64,000 bases of DNA from Pseudomonas sp. SCA2728.1_7 (GTDB lineage Bacteria; Pseudomonadota; Gammaproteobacteria; Pseudomonadales; Pseudomonadaceae): NCBI RefSeq assembly GCF_018138145.1, contig NZ_CP073104.1, positions 3,844,001-3,908,000 on the forward strand, given 5' to 3'. The notes under the pieces are model-generated. The model saw nothing but the letters and a program-made list of their open reading frames with translations, searched no databases and was not told where the DNA came from. Within the stretch, counting starts at the first letter, position 1; each line of letters opens with the position of its first letter. The position numbers and the translations under genes were made by a program. This document shows positions 46,091-55,094 of the stretch, in pieces.

Positions 46091-46561
46091 GAGCTTTCAT
46101 TGCTATACCGGCAACTTCCATGGATGGAAGTTACCTTTGTTAAAGCCTCGCCTCAGCAACACCCTATCCATACAAAACATATCCGAAGCGGTACATATAT
46201 ATGTTCTGCAACAGATAATGCCGGCCTCAATCCCGCACCACCCGACATGACAACGCTCGAATAAATCCGCGCAAAACCCGCCAAAAAGCCCTGAGTTCCG
46301 TGGCTCATTTCTCCTGACCGCCTAGGCACATGACCACAGCAGCGTAGGAAACTTCTGATTAATTCGTAATTCACGGATTAGCTAATATCGTCTATTGACA
46401 CCCCATCACGCACACTCTTATCTAGTCGACAACTGGCACCACTTAGTTCAATAAACCCGTATTCAACCTGAATGAAAGTTCAAAGCTTTATTGCCAGTTT
46501 ATTCACGCCTTTTGTTCTTCCAGAAACGGACTTCGCTGCAAGGCTTCAAGGAGAGAAATCG
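46091..46561. other. Gene-free gap before the two-repeat protein
   Basis: 471 bp without a supported gene. It holds the 46113-46132 hairpin and a moderately AT-rich half (46370-46560) that probably carries the promoter of the next gene. A 73-codon minus-strand frame (46153-46374) has no coding character. Confidence 0.55.
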
Positions 46562-47326
46562 ATGACCCGCACTTCGCATCCCCCCGAACTGGCAGCGCCG
46601 ATCCTGGCGCCTGCGCAAAAAACCGGCATCAATCTGAGCGCCGCCGCACATTTTCTGGTCGAGGTGTCGCCCTACCCCGATATGGACAGCGGAGACCTCA
46701 TCGAGCTGTTCTGGAACAAATGCTATGTCGCCTCCAGGGTGCTGACGGCGGATGACATCGGCACGGCAGTGCGCCTACGGGTGCCGGAGAGTTTCATCGC
46801 CAGCGGTACCGCGCGCATTCACTACCGGGTGATGCAGGTCGGTCAGGGTCCGGCGCTGTCGGCAGCGACACGCGTGCAGGTCAAACTTGACTGCCCCGGT
46901 GGGCAACCCTCGACACTGAGCGCAGATGAAAACCAGCAACTGGCCCCGGTGACCATTCCCGACACCATTCGCCGTCAGGGTGTAAATCCAAACCAGATCA
47001 AACGCGGTGTGCCGCTGACCATCGAGCCGTACCTGAACATGGCCGAGGACGACGCCATCACCTTGCGCTGGGGTGATGTGCGCATGGATCTGGCGCCGGT
47101 CACCGCCGCGGATATCGGCTTGCCGATTCAGGTCTGGGTCCCACCGTCGGTGATTGTCGAAGCGGGCGAGGATCTGCGCCTGGACGTGACGTATTGCATC
47201 CTTGATCGAGTCGGTAACAACTCACGCTGGGCGCCGCCACGTACCTTGAAGATCGGCTGTGTAAATCCTTATCTGAAAGTCCCTCTGAGGCAGGAACTCA
47301 AGGCGGCCGAATCGCGCAAGGATTGA
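46562..47326 (+). CDS. Two-repeat beta-rich protein of unknown function
   Basis: A 254-residue protein built from two related ~90-residue units: FLVEVSPYPDMDSGDLIELFW...VLTADDIGTAVRLRVPESFI and LTIEPYLNMAEDDAITLRWG...PVTAADIGLPIQVWVPPSVI, each closing with a conserved RV/IxxxxR-type strand and a CxxG or CVN piece. The pattern looks like tandem Ig-like beta modules found in Pseudomonas surface or secreted proteins. No signal peptide is visible. ATG at 46562 has AAGGAGAGAAATCG upstream; the longer frame from 46472 is not supported. Function unknown. Confidence 0.7.
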   Translation: MTRTSHPPELAAPILAPAQKTGINLSAAAHFLVEVSPYPDMDSGDLIELFWNKCYVASRVLTADDIGTAVRLRVPESFIASGTARIHYRVMQVGQGPALSAATRVQVKLDCPGGQPSTLSADENQQLAPVTIPDTIRRQGVNPNQIKRGVPLTIEPYLNMAEDDAITLRWGDVRMDLAPVTAADIGLPIQVWVPPSVIVEAGEDLRLDVTYCILDRVGNNSRWAPPRTLKIGCVNPYLKVPLRQELKAAESRKD

Positions 47327-47456
47327 TGTGTCTGGCCGAGGGTGGGGGGTTATCCCCCTCACCTGAAAACTCTTAACCAATCAGACCATCACCCCTTCTA
47401 TACATATTCCTAAAAGTTAGTTTATTTAATTTTTATACACGCTTAGGGTATATGAA

Positions 47457-47535
47457 CCGGACCACCGGACATTCTTTCGTTCGCCGCACTTTTGCGGCGT
47501 TTTTCATGAGATGTGAGGTAGGTAGTATGGTCCGG
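47457..47535 (+). promoter_or_regulatory. Structured sfnB leader
   Basis: CCGGACCA (47457-47464) is exactly complementary to TGGTCCGG (47528-47535) and encloses the intrinsic terminator hairpin at 47482-47504. The right arm covers the start codon of the small leader ORF. This would let the RNA choose between terminator only and a longer stem that hides the leader ORF start. Regulation by sulfur status is an inference. Confidence 0.5.
47482..47504 (+). terminator. Intrinsic terminator in the sfnB leader
   Basis: CGCCGCA (47482-47488), loop CTTT, TGCGGCG (47493-47499), then TTTTT. It lies 91 bp upstream of sfnB, so it either ends the previous gene's transcript or acts as an attenuator for the sulfur operon. 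Confidence 0.8.
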
Positions 47536-47595
47536 AACACAATCACCCCAGTGCAGATCGCCAGGGCATTGCGTGCAGCCAAGGAGCGGCACTGA
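47527..47595 (+). CDS. Candidate 22-residue leader peptide before sfnB
   Basis: A short ORF starting ATG GTC CGG at 47527 after AGGTAGG and ending TGA at 47593-47595, where the stop overlaps the sfnB ATG by one base (TGATG). The product is basic (ends RALRAAKERH). It has no cysteine or extra methionine run that would sense amino-acid supply, but the position allows translational coupling. It could be a regulatory uORF or chance. Confidence 0.45.
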   Translation: MVRNTITPVQIARALRAAKERH

Positions 47596-48836
47596 TGTCC
47601 AGTCTGGCAGACGCAAATGTCCAGTCGGATCTGGACATCGCCCCGTTGTTGTTGCCCGCGCAGGTCTTGCGCAACGACGCCCAAGCCATCAAGGCTGCCC
47701 ATGAGCTGGCGCAAGTCGCCCGCGTGCAGGCCGCTAAACGCGACCGCCAGCGCAAGCTGCCGTGGTCGGAAATCGAACAGTTCACCCGCAGCGGATTAGG
47801 CAGCATCGCCATCCCGCGCGAATACGGTGGCCCGCAGGTTTCCTTTGTCACTTTGGCCGAGGTGTTTGCGATCATTTCCGCCGCCGATCCGGCGTTGGGG
47901 CAAATTCCGCAGAACCAGTTCGGCATCATCAATCTGGTGCTCGGCAGCGCCACCGAGGAGCAGAAAAAGCAGCTGTTCCAAAGTGTTCTGGAAGGCTGGC
48001 GCATCGGCAATGCCGGCCCGGAACGCGGCACCAAAAACACCCTGGAACTGAAAGCGCGAATCACCGCCGACGGCGACGATTACGTGATCAATGGCCAGAA
48101 ATTTTATTCCACCGGTGCGCTGTTCGCGCACTGGGTGGCGGTCAAGGCACTCAACGATGACGGCAAGCAAGTGCTGGCCTTCGTCCGTCGCGGTACGCCG
48201 GGGCTGCGCATCGTTGATGACTGGTCGGGCTTCGGTCAGCGCACCACCGCCAGCGGTACGATTCTGCTCAATAACGTGCGCGTCGAGTCGAGCCTGGTCG
48301 TCGACAACTGGAAGATCAACGACTCCCCGAATACCCAAGGCGCGGTATCACAGCTGATTCAAGCCGCGATCGACGCCGGCATCGCCCGTGGTGCCATTGA
48401 CGAAGCCATCGAGTTCGTCAAAACCCGTGCGCGGCCATGGATCGACGCCAAGGTCGAACGGGCCAGCGATGACCTTTACGTGATCGCTGACATCGGCAAG
48501 CTGAAAATCGAACTGCACGCCGCCGAAGCGTTGTTGCGCAAGGCTGGCAAAGTCCTGGATCAAGTGCACGCCGCGCCGCTCACTGCCGACTCTGCCGCCC
48601 GCGCCTCGATTGCTGTGGCCGAAGCGAAAGTGTTGACCACCGAAATTTCACTGCTCGCCAGCGAAAAGCTGTTCGAACTGGCCGGCAGCCGCGCGACCCT
48701 CGCCGAATTCAATCTCGACCGCCATTGGCGCAACGCCCGCGTGCACACGCTGCACGACCCGGTGCGCTGGAAATATCACGCGGTCGGCGCCTATCGCCTC
48801 AACGGCACTTTGCCTGCTCGCCATTCCTGGATCTGA
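47595..48836 (+). CDS. sfnB: SfnB-type flavin oxidoreductase, copy 1
   Basis: A 413-residue protein of the SfnB/DszC-like acyl-CoA-dehydrogenase fold, involved in organosulfur (sulfone/sulfonate) use. The conserved EYGGPQVSFVTLAEVFAIIS and QIPQNQFGIINLVL blocks and the ending NARVHTLHDPVRWKYHAVGAY are diagnostic of the family. AAGGAG lies 8 bp from the ATG. It is followed by a paralog, an LLM monooxygenase and an ABC importer, all rightward and closely spaced. Confidence 0.88.
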   Translation: MSSLADANVQSDLDIAPLLLPAQVLRNDAQAIKAAHELAQVARVQAAKRDRQRKLPWSEIEQFTRSGLGSIAIPREYGGPQVSFVTLAEVFAIISAADPALGQIPQNQFGIINLVLGSATEEQKKQLFQSVLEGWRIGNAGPERGTKNTLELKARITADGDDYVINGQKFYSTGALFAHWVAVKALNDDGKQVLAFVRRGTPGLRIVDDWSGFGQRTTASGTILLNNVRVESSLVVDNWKINDSPNTQGAVSQLIQAAIDAGIARGAIDEAIEFVKTRARPWIDAKVERASDDLYVIADIGKLKIELHAAEALLRKAGKVLDQVHAAPLTADSAARASIAVAEAKVLTTEISLLASEKLFELAGSRATLAEFNLDRHWRNARVHTLHDPVRWKYHAVGAYRLNGTLPARHSWI

Positions 48837-48861
48837 GACGACCAGACATCTGGAGAAACCT

Positions 48862-50055
48862 ATGACTTTTTCCCATCACGTCGCGGTCATCACCAGCGAT
48901 GAGCAAGCCCTGATCGTCGCCAGCGACCTGGCCGAAGACTTCAAGCGCGACAGCGCCCTGCGCGACCGTGAACGTCGCTTGCCACTGCCGGAACTCGATG
49001 TATTTTCCCGCTCCGGTCTATGGGGCATCAGCGTGCCCAAGGAATACGGCGGCGCGGGTGTGTCCAACGTAACCCTGGCCAACGTCATCGCCCTGATCGC
49101 TCAGGCCGACGGCTCGCTCGGACAGATTCCGCAGAACCATTTTTATGCATTGGAAGTGCTGCGGGTGAACGGCAGCCACGCGCAAAAACAACGGCTATAC
49201 GCCGAAGTACTCGCCGGCCAACGCTTCGGCAATGCCTTGGCGGAATTGGGCACAAAAACCGCCCACGACCGCGTCACCAGCCTCAAGCGCGACGGTGACG
49301 GCTATCGCATCAATGGCCGCAAGTTTTACTCGACCGGGGCGATTTACGCCCAGCGCATTCCGACTTCCGTGGTCGATGAAAACGGTGTGCAGCAACTGGC
49401 CTTCGTCCCGCGTGACAGCAAAGGCCTGACCGTGATCGACGACTGGAGCGGCTTCGGCCAGCGCACCACCGGCAGCGGCTCCGTTGTGTTCGAAGACGTA
49501 TTCGTCGCGGCTGAAGACGTGCTGCCCTTCCAAAGCGCCTTCGAACGGCCAACCACGGTCGGCCCGTTGGCACAAATCCTTCACGCCGCCATCGACACCG
49601 GCATCGCCCGCGCCGCTTACGAAGACGCCCTGCACTTCGTGCGCAGCAAAACCCGCCCATGGATCGATTCCGGCAACGACAAAGCCACCGAAGACCCACT
49701 GACGCTGAAAAGCTTCGGCCACTTGAGTATTCGTCTGCACGCCACCGAAGCCTTGCTTGAACGGGCCGGCGAATTCCTCGACGCCGCACAAGCCGAGACT
49801 AATGCAGAAACCGTCGCCGCGGCTTCGATTGCCGTCGCCGAAGCACGGGCGATCAGCACTGAAATCTCTTTGGCCGCCGGCAGCACGCTGTTCGAACTGG
49901 CCGGCAGCCAGGCGACCCTGATCGAACACGGTCTCGACCGTCACTGGCGCAATGCCCGCGTACACACGCTGCATGACCCGGTGCGCTGGAAATATCACGC
50001 GGTGGGCAACTACTACCTCAATGACGAAAACCCTCCGTTGCGAGGGACGATCTGA
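48862..50055 (+). CDS. sfnB: SfnB-type flavin oxidoreductase, copy 2
   Basis: A 397-residue paralog of the upstream protein, sharing EYGGAGVSNVTLANVIALIAQADGSLGQIP-like text in shorter pieces, QIPQNHFYALEVL, DDWSGFGQRTTGSG and the same HDPVRWKYHAVGNYY end. It starts 25 bp after copy 1 with TGGAGA as ribosome-binding site. The last base of its stop starts the LLM gene. The two copies may act on different substrates or as a heteromer. Confidence 0.88.
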   Translation: MTFSHHVAVITSDEQALIVASDLAEDFKRDSALRDRERRLPLPELDVFSRSGLWGISVPKEYGGAGVSNVTLANVIALIAQADGSLGQIPQNHFYALEVLRVNGSHAQKQRLYAEVLAGQRFGNALAELGTKTAHDRVTSLKRDGDGYRINGRKFYSTGAIYAQRIPTSVVDENGVQQLAFVPRDSKGLTVIDDWSGFGQRTTGSGSVVFEDVFVAAEDVLPFQSAFERPTTVGPLAQILHAAIDTGIARAAYEDALHFVRSKTRPWIDSGNDKATEDPLTLKSFGHLSIRLHATEALLERAGEFLDAAQAETNAETVAAASIAVAEARAISTEISLAAGSTLFELAGSQATLIEHGLDRHWRNARVHTLHDPVRWKYHAVGNYYLNDENPPLRGTI

Positions 50056-51413
50056 TGAGCGCGGCGAAAAAGAAGATCCTGCTCAACGCGTTCAACATGA
50101 ACTGCATTGGCCACATCAACCATGGCCTGTGGACGCATCCGCGCGACACCTCGACGCGCTACAACACCCTCGAATACTGGACGGAACTGGCGCAATTGCT
50201 GGAGCGTGGGCTGTTCGACGGGCTGTTCATCGCCGACATCGTCGGCGTGTATGACGTCTATCAGAACTCGGTCAATGTCCCGCTGAAAGAGTCGATCCAG
50301 TTGCCGGTCAACGATCCGCTGCTGCTGGTTTCAGCCATGGCTGCCGTGACCAAAAATCTTGGTTTCGGTCTGACCGCGAATCTCACTTATGAGCCGCCGT
50401 ATCTGTTCGCCCGACGCATGTCGACGCTCGATCATTTGAGCCGTGGTCGCGTCGGCTGGAACATCGTCACCGGTTACCTCGACAGCGCTGCGAAAGCCAT
50501 GGGCCTCAGCGAACAGGTCGAACACGACCGTCGCTACGATCAGGCCGACGAGTACCTGGAAGTGCTCTACAAACTCTGGGAAGGCAGTTGGGAAAACGGC
50601 GCCGTACTCAACGACCGCGAGCAACGGATCTACGCCGACCCGGAAAAGGTACACAAGGTCGAGCACAAGGGCGAGTTCTATCAGGTCGAGGGTTATCACC
50701 TTTGCGAGCCTTCGCCACAGCGCACGCCGGTGCTGTTTCAGGCCGGCAGTTCCGATCGCGGTTTGCTGTTCGCCGGGCGTCACGCCGAGTGCGTGTTCAT
50801 CAGTGGCCAGAACAAGCCGTCGACCAAAGTTCAAGTCGACAAGGTCCGCGCCAGTGCCGTCGAAGCCGGGCGTAATCCTGACGACATCAAGGTGTTCATG
50901 GGCCTGAATGTGATTGTCGGCGCGACCGAAGAGGCGGCATGGGCCAAGCACGCCGAGTACCTGAGTTACGCCAGCGCCGAGGCTGGCGTGGCGCATTTCT
51001 CCGCGTCGACCGGCATCGATTTTTCCCAGTACGAGATCGACGAACCGATCCAGTACGTGAAGAGCAATGCGATTCAGTCGGCGACCAAGAACCTGCAGAA
51101 CAACGACTGGACTCGGCGCAAATTGCTCGACCAGCACGCCCTCGGTGGTCGCTATATCACGGTGGTTGGCTCGCCTGAGCAAGTGGCGGATGAGCTGGAA
51201 TCGTGGATCGCCGAGACCGGCCTCGACGGTTTCAACCTGACGCGGATTGTTACGCCGGAGAGCTATGTCGATTTTATCGAGCTGGTGATTCCCGAGCTGC
51301 AGCGGCGTGGGTCGTACAAGACCGCGTATGACAGCGGCAGCTTGCGCGAGAAGCTGTTTCACGGTGAGGCGCAGTTGCCCGAGCAACACACCGGCTCCGC
51401 GTTTCGCCGCTAA
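50055..51413 (+). CDS. LLM flavin-dependent monooxygenase, NtaA/SnaA/DszA type
   Basis: A 452-residue FMNH2-dependent monooxygenase. Blocks ARRMSTLDHLSRGRVGWNIVTGYLDSAA and FQAGSSDRGLLFAGRHAECVF mark the family. It would oxidise the organosulfur substrate processed with the SfnB proteins and release sulfite. Translation is coupled to sfnB copy 2. A variant REPIN follows the stop. Confidence 0.9.
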   Translation: MSAAKKKILLNAFNMNCIGHINHGLWTHPRDTSTRYNTLEYWTELAQLLERGLFDGLFIADIVGVYDVYQNSVNVPLKESIQLPVNDPLLLVSAMAAVTKNLGFGLTANLTYEPPYLFARRMSTLDHLSRGRVGWNIVTGYLDSAAKAMGLSEQVEHDRRYDQADEYLEVLYKLWEGSWENGAVLNDREQRIYADPEKVHKVEHKGEFYQVEGYHLCEPSPQRTPVLFQAGSSDRGLLFAGRHAECVFISGQNKPSTKVQVDKVRASAVEAGRNPDDIKVFMGLNVIVGATEEAAWAKHAEYLSYASAEAGVAHFSASTGIDFSQYEIDEPIQYVKSNAIQSATKNLQNNDWTRRKLLDQHALGGRYITVVGSPEQVADELESWIAETGLDGFNLTRIVTPESYVDFIELVIPELQRRGSYKTAYDSGSLREKLFHGEAQLPEQHTGSAFRR

Positions 51414-51418
51414 AAGCA

Positions 51419-51482
51419 TCGCGAGCAGGCTCACTCCTACAGGGGAACGCATTCCAAATGTAGGAGTGAGCCTGCTCGCGAT
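51419..51482. repeat. REPIN, AGGAGTGAG variant
   Basis: CGCGAGCAGGCTCACTCCTA and TAGGAGTGAGCCTGCTCGCG inverted about 20 bp apart, the same subtype as in the tau operon. Confidence 0.88.
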
Positions 51483-51531
51483 GAGGCCATAACAAACACC
51501 ACAAATTTATGCACTGACTGGAAAACCCATC

Positions 51532-52341
51532 ATGACCAAAAAACGCCTGTCCCACCCAGTCAAAGCACTGGCCCTGGCCCTCGGCCTGTTCAGCTCGGCC
51601 ATCTTCGCCGCCGACGCCCCGTTGAAAATCGGCACCACCGCCGCCTTCGCCATTCCGCTGGAAGCCGCCGTCGAAGAGGCCTCCAAACAAGGCCTGAAAG
51701 TCGAACTGGTGGAGTTCACCGACTGGATCGCACCCAACGTCAGCCTCGCTGCCGGCGACATCGACGTGAACTACTTCCAGCACATCCCGTTCCTCGAAAA
51801 CGCCAAGGCCGCCGCCGGTTTTGACCTGGTGCCGTTCGCCCCGGGGATCATCAACAACGTCGGCCTCTACTCGAAAAAATACAAAAGCTTCGATGAGCTG
51901 CCCGAAGGCGCCAGCGTCGCCATCGCCAACGATCCGATCAACAGCGGTCGCGGTTTGCAGCTGCTGGCCAAGGCCGGTTTGATCACGCTGAAACCGGGTG
52001 TTGGCTACAAAGCCACCGAAGATGACATTGTCGCCAACCCGAAGAAGATCAAAATCCTCCAGGTCGAAGCCGTGCAATTGGTGCGCGCCTATGACGACGC
52101 CGACCTGGTACAGGGCTACCCGGCCTACATTCGTCTGGCGAAGACCTTCGATGCCGGTTCGGCACTGCTGTTCGACGGTCTCGACCACAAAGAATACGTG
52201 ATCCAGTTCGTCATCCAGCCGAAGAGCAAAACCGATCCGCGCCTGATCAAATTCGTCGACATCTACCAACACTCGCCGGTCGTTCGCGCGGCGCTGGATA
52301 AGGCCCACGGCAAGCTGTATCAAGCCGGTTGGGAAAGCTGA
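51532..52341 (+). CDS. MetQ-like substrate-binding protein of sulfur importer
   Basis: A 269-residue NlpA/MetQ-family binding protein. The signal peptide runs to about IFAAD (residue 26), with no lipobox cysteine. The mature part has the typical [23 protein letters not shown] and [25 protein letters not shown]. In this context it probably binds an organosulfur compound or a methionine derivative. Followed by matching ATPase and permease genes. Confidence 0.88.
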   Translation: MTKKRLSHPVKALALALGLFSSAIFAADAPLKIGTTAAFAIPLEAAVEEASKQGLKVELVEFTDWIAPNVSLAAGDIDVNYFQHIPFLENAKAAAGFDLVPFAPGIINNVGLYSKKYKSFDELPEGASVAIANDPINSGRGLQLLAKAGLITLKPGVGYKATEDDIVANPKKIKILQVEAVQLVRAYDDADLVQGYPAYIRLAKTFDAGSALLFDGLDHKEYVIQFVIQPKSKTDPRLIKFVDIYQHSPVVRAALDKAHGKLYQAGWES

Positions 52342-52343
52342 GC

Positions 52344-53465
52344 ATGACGGCCGCGATCCAACGGCGACTGGAGATTCCAGAGCCACACAATGCTGAAAAA
52401 ACCGAGCTGCACCCGGAGTTGAATCGCGCCCACGTGCGTTTCATCGGTCTGGGCAAAACCTACAACGGCCGGCAAGGTCCGGTCGCGGCTTTGCAGGGCA
52501 TTGATCTGGCGATTCAGCGCGGCGAAGTGTTCGGCATCATTGGTCGCAGCGGCGCCGGCAAGTCGTCGTTGATTCGCACCATCAATCGTCTGGAGCAACC
52601 GACGTCGGGGCGGGTGTTGATCGATCAGGTCGACATTGGCGAGTTCGATGAAGACCGTCTCGTCGCTTTGCGCCGACGCATCGGCATGATCTTTCAGCAC
52701 TTCAATCTGATGTCGGCCAAGACCGTGTGGCAGAACGTCGAACTGCCGCTGAAAGTCGCGGGTGTGCCGAAAGAACAACGCGAAAAAAAGGTGCGCGAAC
52801 TGCTCGAACTGGTTGGCCTGCAAGAAAAGCACAAAGCCTATCCGGCGCAACTTTCCGGTGGGCAGAAACAGCGCGTCGGCATCGCCCGCGCGCTGGTGCA
52901 TGACCCGGATATTTTGCTTTGCGACGAAGCCACTTCGGCGCTCGATCCAGAGACCACCCAGTCGATCCTTGGCCTGCTGCGCGAGATCAACAAACGCCTG
53001 GGCCTGACCATCGTCCTGATCACTCACGAGATGGCGGTAATCCGCGAAATCTGCGATCGCGTTGTCGTGCTTGAGCACGGTCGGGTGGTCGAACAAGGCC
53101 CGGTCTGGGAAGTGTTCGGCAATCCGCAGCACGAAGTCAGCCGGACCTTGCTCGCGCCGCTGCAACATGCATTGCCGGAGGAATTGCAGAGCCGCTTGCA
53201 AGCCCAAGCGCCGTCCTCCGACGCCGCTGTGGTGCTGCGCTTGCAGTTCACCGGCAGCGCCAGTGATGAACCGGATCTGGCCGCGCTTTTCACAGCGCTC
53301 GGCGGTCGGGTGAAATTGCTGCAGGGTGGCGTGGAACGGATTCAGGGTCACGCGTTGGGGCAACTGTTATTGGCCGTCAGCGGCTCAGCGCTCAGCGCCG
53401 AGCAATTGCGTGAGCGCGCTGCACCGTGGGCGCAACGCGTGGAGGTAGTGGGTTATGTGGTTTGA
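52344..53465 (+). CDS. MetN-like ABC ATPase with NIL domain
   Basis: A 373-residue ABC ATPase of the methionine-import type. Walker [15 protein letters not shown], signature [15 protein letters not shown], Walker [16 protein letters not shown]. The last ~80 residues fit the regulatory NIL domain that senses methionine-like ligands. ATG at 52344 is two bases after the binding-protein stop; a start five codons earlier is less likely. Overlaps the permease by 11 bp. Confidence 0.9.
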   Translation: MTAAIQRRLEIPEPHNAEKTELHPELNRAHVRFIGLGKTYNGRQGPVAALQGIDLAIQRGEVFGIIGRSGAGKSSLIRTINRLEQPTSGRVLIDQVDIGEFDEDRLVALRRRIGMIFQHFNLMSAKTVWQNVELPLKVAGVPKEQREKKVRELLELVGLQEKHKAYPAQLSGGQKQRVGIARALVHDPDILLCDEATSALDPETTQSILGLLREINKRLGLTIVLITHEMAVIREICDRVVVLEHGRVVEQGPVWEVFGNPQHEVSRTLLAPLQHALPEELQSRLQAQAPSSDAAVVLRLQFTGSASDEPDLAALFTALGGRVKLLQGGVERIQGHALGQLLLAVSGSALSAEQLRERAAPWAQRVEVVGYVV

Positions 53466-54099
53466 TCGCTTGTTGCAGGGCTTTATCGACACGTTCCTGA
53501 TGGTCGGCGTGTCGTCGCTGATAGCGTTGCTGGTGGGGATTCCGATGGCGGTGATCCTGGTCACCAGCGACAAGGGCGGGATCTACGAAGCGCCGGTGTT
53601 GAACCGTGCCTTGGGCGCGTTCGTGAACCTGTTCCGCTCGATCCCGTTTCTGATTCTGATGGTCGCGCTGATTCCGTTTACCCGGTTGATTGTCGGTACT
53701 ACGTACGGTGTCTGGGCTGCCGTCGTGCCGCTGACGATTGCGGCGACGCCGTTTTTCGCGCGGATTGCCGAAGTGAGTCTGCGTGAGGTTGATCATGGTT
53801 TGATCGAAGCGGCGCAAGCGATGGGCTGCCGGCGTTGGCACATTGTCTGGCATGTGTTGCTGCCTGAGGCGCTGCCGGGGATTGTCGGTGGTTTCACCAT
53901 TACGCTGGTGACGATGATCAACTCGTCGGCGATGGCCGGGGCAATTGGCGCAGGTGGATTGGGGGATATCGCCTATCGCTACGGCTATCAGCGCTTTGAC
54001 AGTCAGATCATGTTGACGGTGATCGTGTTGCTGGTGGCGTTGGTGGCGGTGATTCAGTTGGGTGGGGACCGGTTGGCACGGGGGTTGAACAAGCGCTGA
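53455..54099 (+). CDS. MetI-like ABC permease
   Basis: A 214-residue inner-membrane permease of the MetI type with about five membrane helices and the EAA loop ([32 protein letters not shown]). It completes the importer of the sulfur operon. A REPIN follows and probably ends the transcript region. Confidence 0.9.
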   Translation: MWFDRLLQGFIDTFLMVGVSSLIALLVGIPMAVILVTSDKGGIYEAPVLNRALGAFVNLFRSIPFLILMVALIPFTRLIVGTTYGVWAAVVPLTIAATPFFARIAEVSLREVDHGLIEAAQAMGCRRWHIVWHVLLPEALPGIVGGFTITLVTMINSSAMAGAIGAGGLGDIAYRYGYQRFDSQIMLTVIVLLVALVAVIQLGGDRLARGLNKR

Positions 54100-54135
54100 G
54101 CTCATCCGGAATCATGCCGTGCCTCTGAAACCGCT

Positions 54136-54200
54136 TTCGCGAGCAGGCTTGCTCCCACATTTGGAATGCGTTCCCCTGTGGGAGCGAGCCTGCTCGCGAA
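54136..54200. repeat. REPIN after the metI-like gene
   Basis: TTCGCGAGCAGGCTTGCTCC and GTGGGAGCGAGCCTGCTCGC inverted about 20 bp apart. Confidence 0.9.
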
Positions 54201-54269
54201 TGGCTGCGCAGCAGCCCCGAACTCGATGGCGTATATTCGGCAAACCCCAATTGCCCGCGTATCCCCACC

Positions 54270-54896
54270 ATGAAGCAGACCCCCACCGATCTCGAACAGA
54301 TCACCGCCACCACCCTCGGCCACTACAACTCGGTGGCTGAAGACTTCCGTGAAGGCACCCGCGACCACGATGTCAGCCAGAACATCGATGCCTTGTTGCG
54401 GCATATTCACGGTTCAGCGCCCCTCACGATTCTGGATTTCGGCTGCGGGCCGGGGCGGGATTTGCAGACGTTTACACGTATGGGGCACATCGCCGTCGGG
54501 CTGGATGGTTCGCAAGAGTTTGCGCGAATGGCCCGTGAGGACAGTGGTTGCGAGGTGCTGCAACAGGACTTTCTGAAGCTCGACCTGCCGGCTGAACGCT
54601 TCGACGGGATCTTTGCCAATGCGGTGCTTTTTCATGTGCCGTTGCAGGAATTGCCGCGGGTGCTCAAGCAATTGCATGGCGCCCTGAAGCCCGGTGGCGT
54701 GCTCTTCAGCTCAAATCCGCGCGGGGATAACCGTGAGGGCTGGAACGGGCCGCGCTATGGCTCGTATCACGATCTTGAGGCGTGGCAAGGGTTGCTGACG
54801 GACGCGGGGTTTGTCGAGCTTGAGCATTACTACCGGCCGGCGGGGCTGCCGCGAGAGCAGCAGCCTTGGTTGGCCAGTGTCTGGCGCAAGGACTGA
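54270..54896 (+). CDS. SAM-dependent methyltransferase, class I
   Basis: A 208-residue Rossmann-fold methyltransferase. Motif I LDFGCGPGRDL binds SAM, followed by GLDGSQEFARMARE and DGIFANAVLFHVP; motif IV LHGALKPGGVLFSSNPRG. The substrate is unknown. It stands alone between two repeats and is convergent with the efflux operon. Confidence 0.85.
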   Translation: MKQTPTDLEQITATTLGHYNSVAEDFREGTRDHDVSQNIDALLRHIHGSAPLTILDFGCGPGRDLQTFTRMGHIAVGLDGSQEFARMAREDSGCEVLQQDFLKLDLPAERFDGIFANAVLFHVPLQELPRVLKQLHGALKPGGVLFSSNPRGDNREGWNGPRYGSYHDLEAWQGLLTDAGFVELEHYYRPAGLPREQQPWLASVWRKD

Positions 54897-54912
54897 GTTG
54901 AGTCAGGAAAAG

Positions 54913-55083
54913 CCCCTCACCCCAGCCCTCTCCCACAGGGAGAGGGAGCCGACCGAGGTGTCTCGCTTCATACATCGACCTGAGAGACCGAGTCGATTAT
55001 GGATTCAGCGAAGATATTTCGGGTCGGCGTATCTCCAAGGCATCCCCCAATCAGTCCCCTCTCCCTTTGGGAGAGGGTTAGGG
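54913..55083. repeat. MITE-like element 6 (class A core, inverted)
   Basis: The same element as 4 and 5 in the opposite orientation: core CATCGACCTGAGAGACCG, GAGTCGATTATGGATTC and GGGTCGGCGTATCTCC with ends CCCCTCACCCCAGCCCTC and GAGAGGGTTAGGG. It lies between two convergent genes. Confidence 0.82.
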
Positions 55084-55094
55084 CCGCTGTTGAC

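Noticed and set aside
46153..46374. 73-codon minus-strand frame in the gap after tcyN
   Set aside because: Cys/Arg-rich composition and no ribosome-binding site suggest non-coding sequence.
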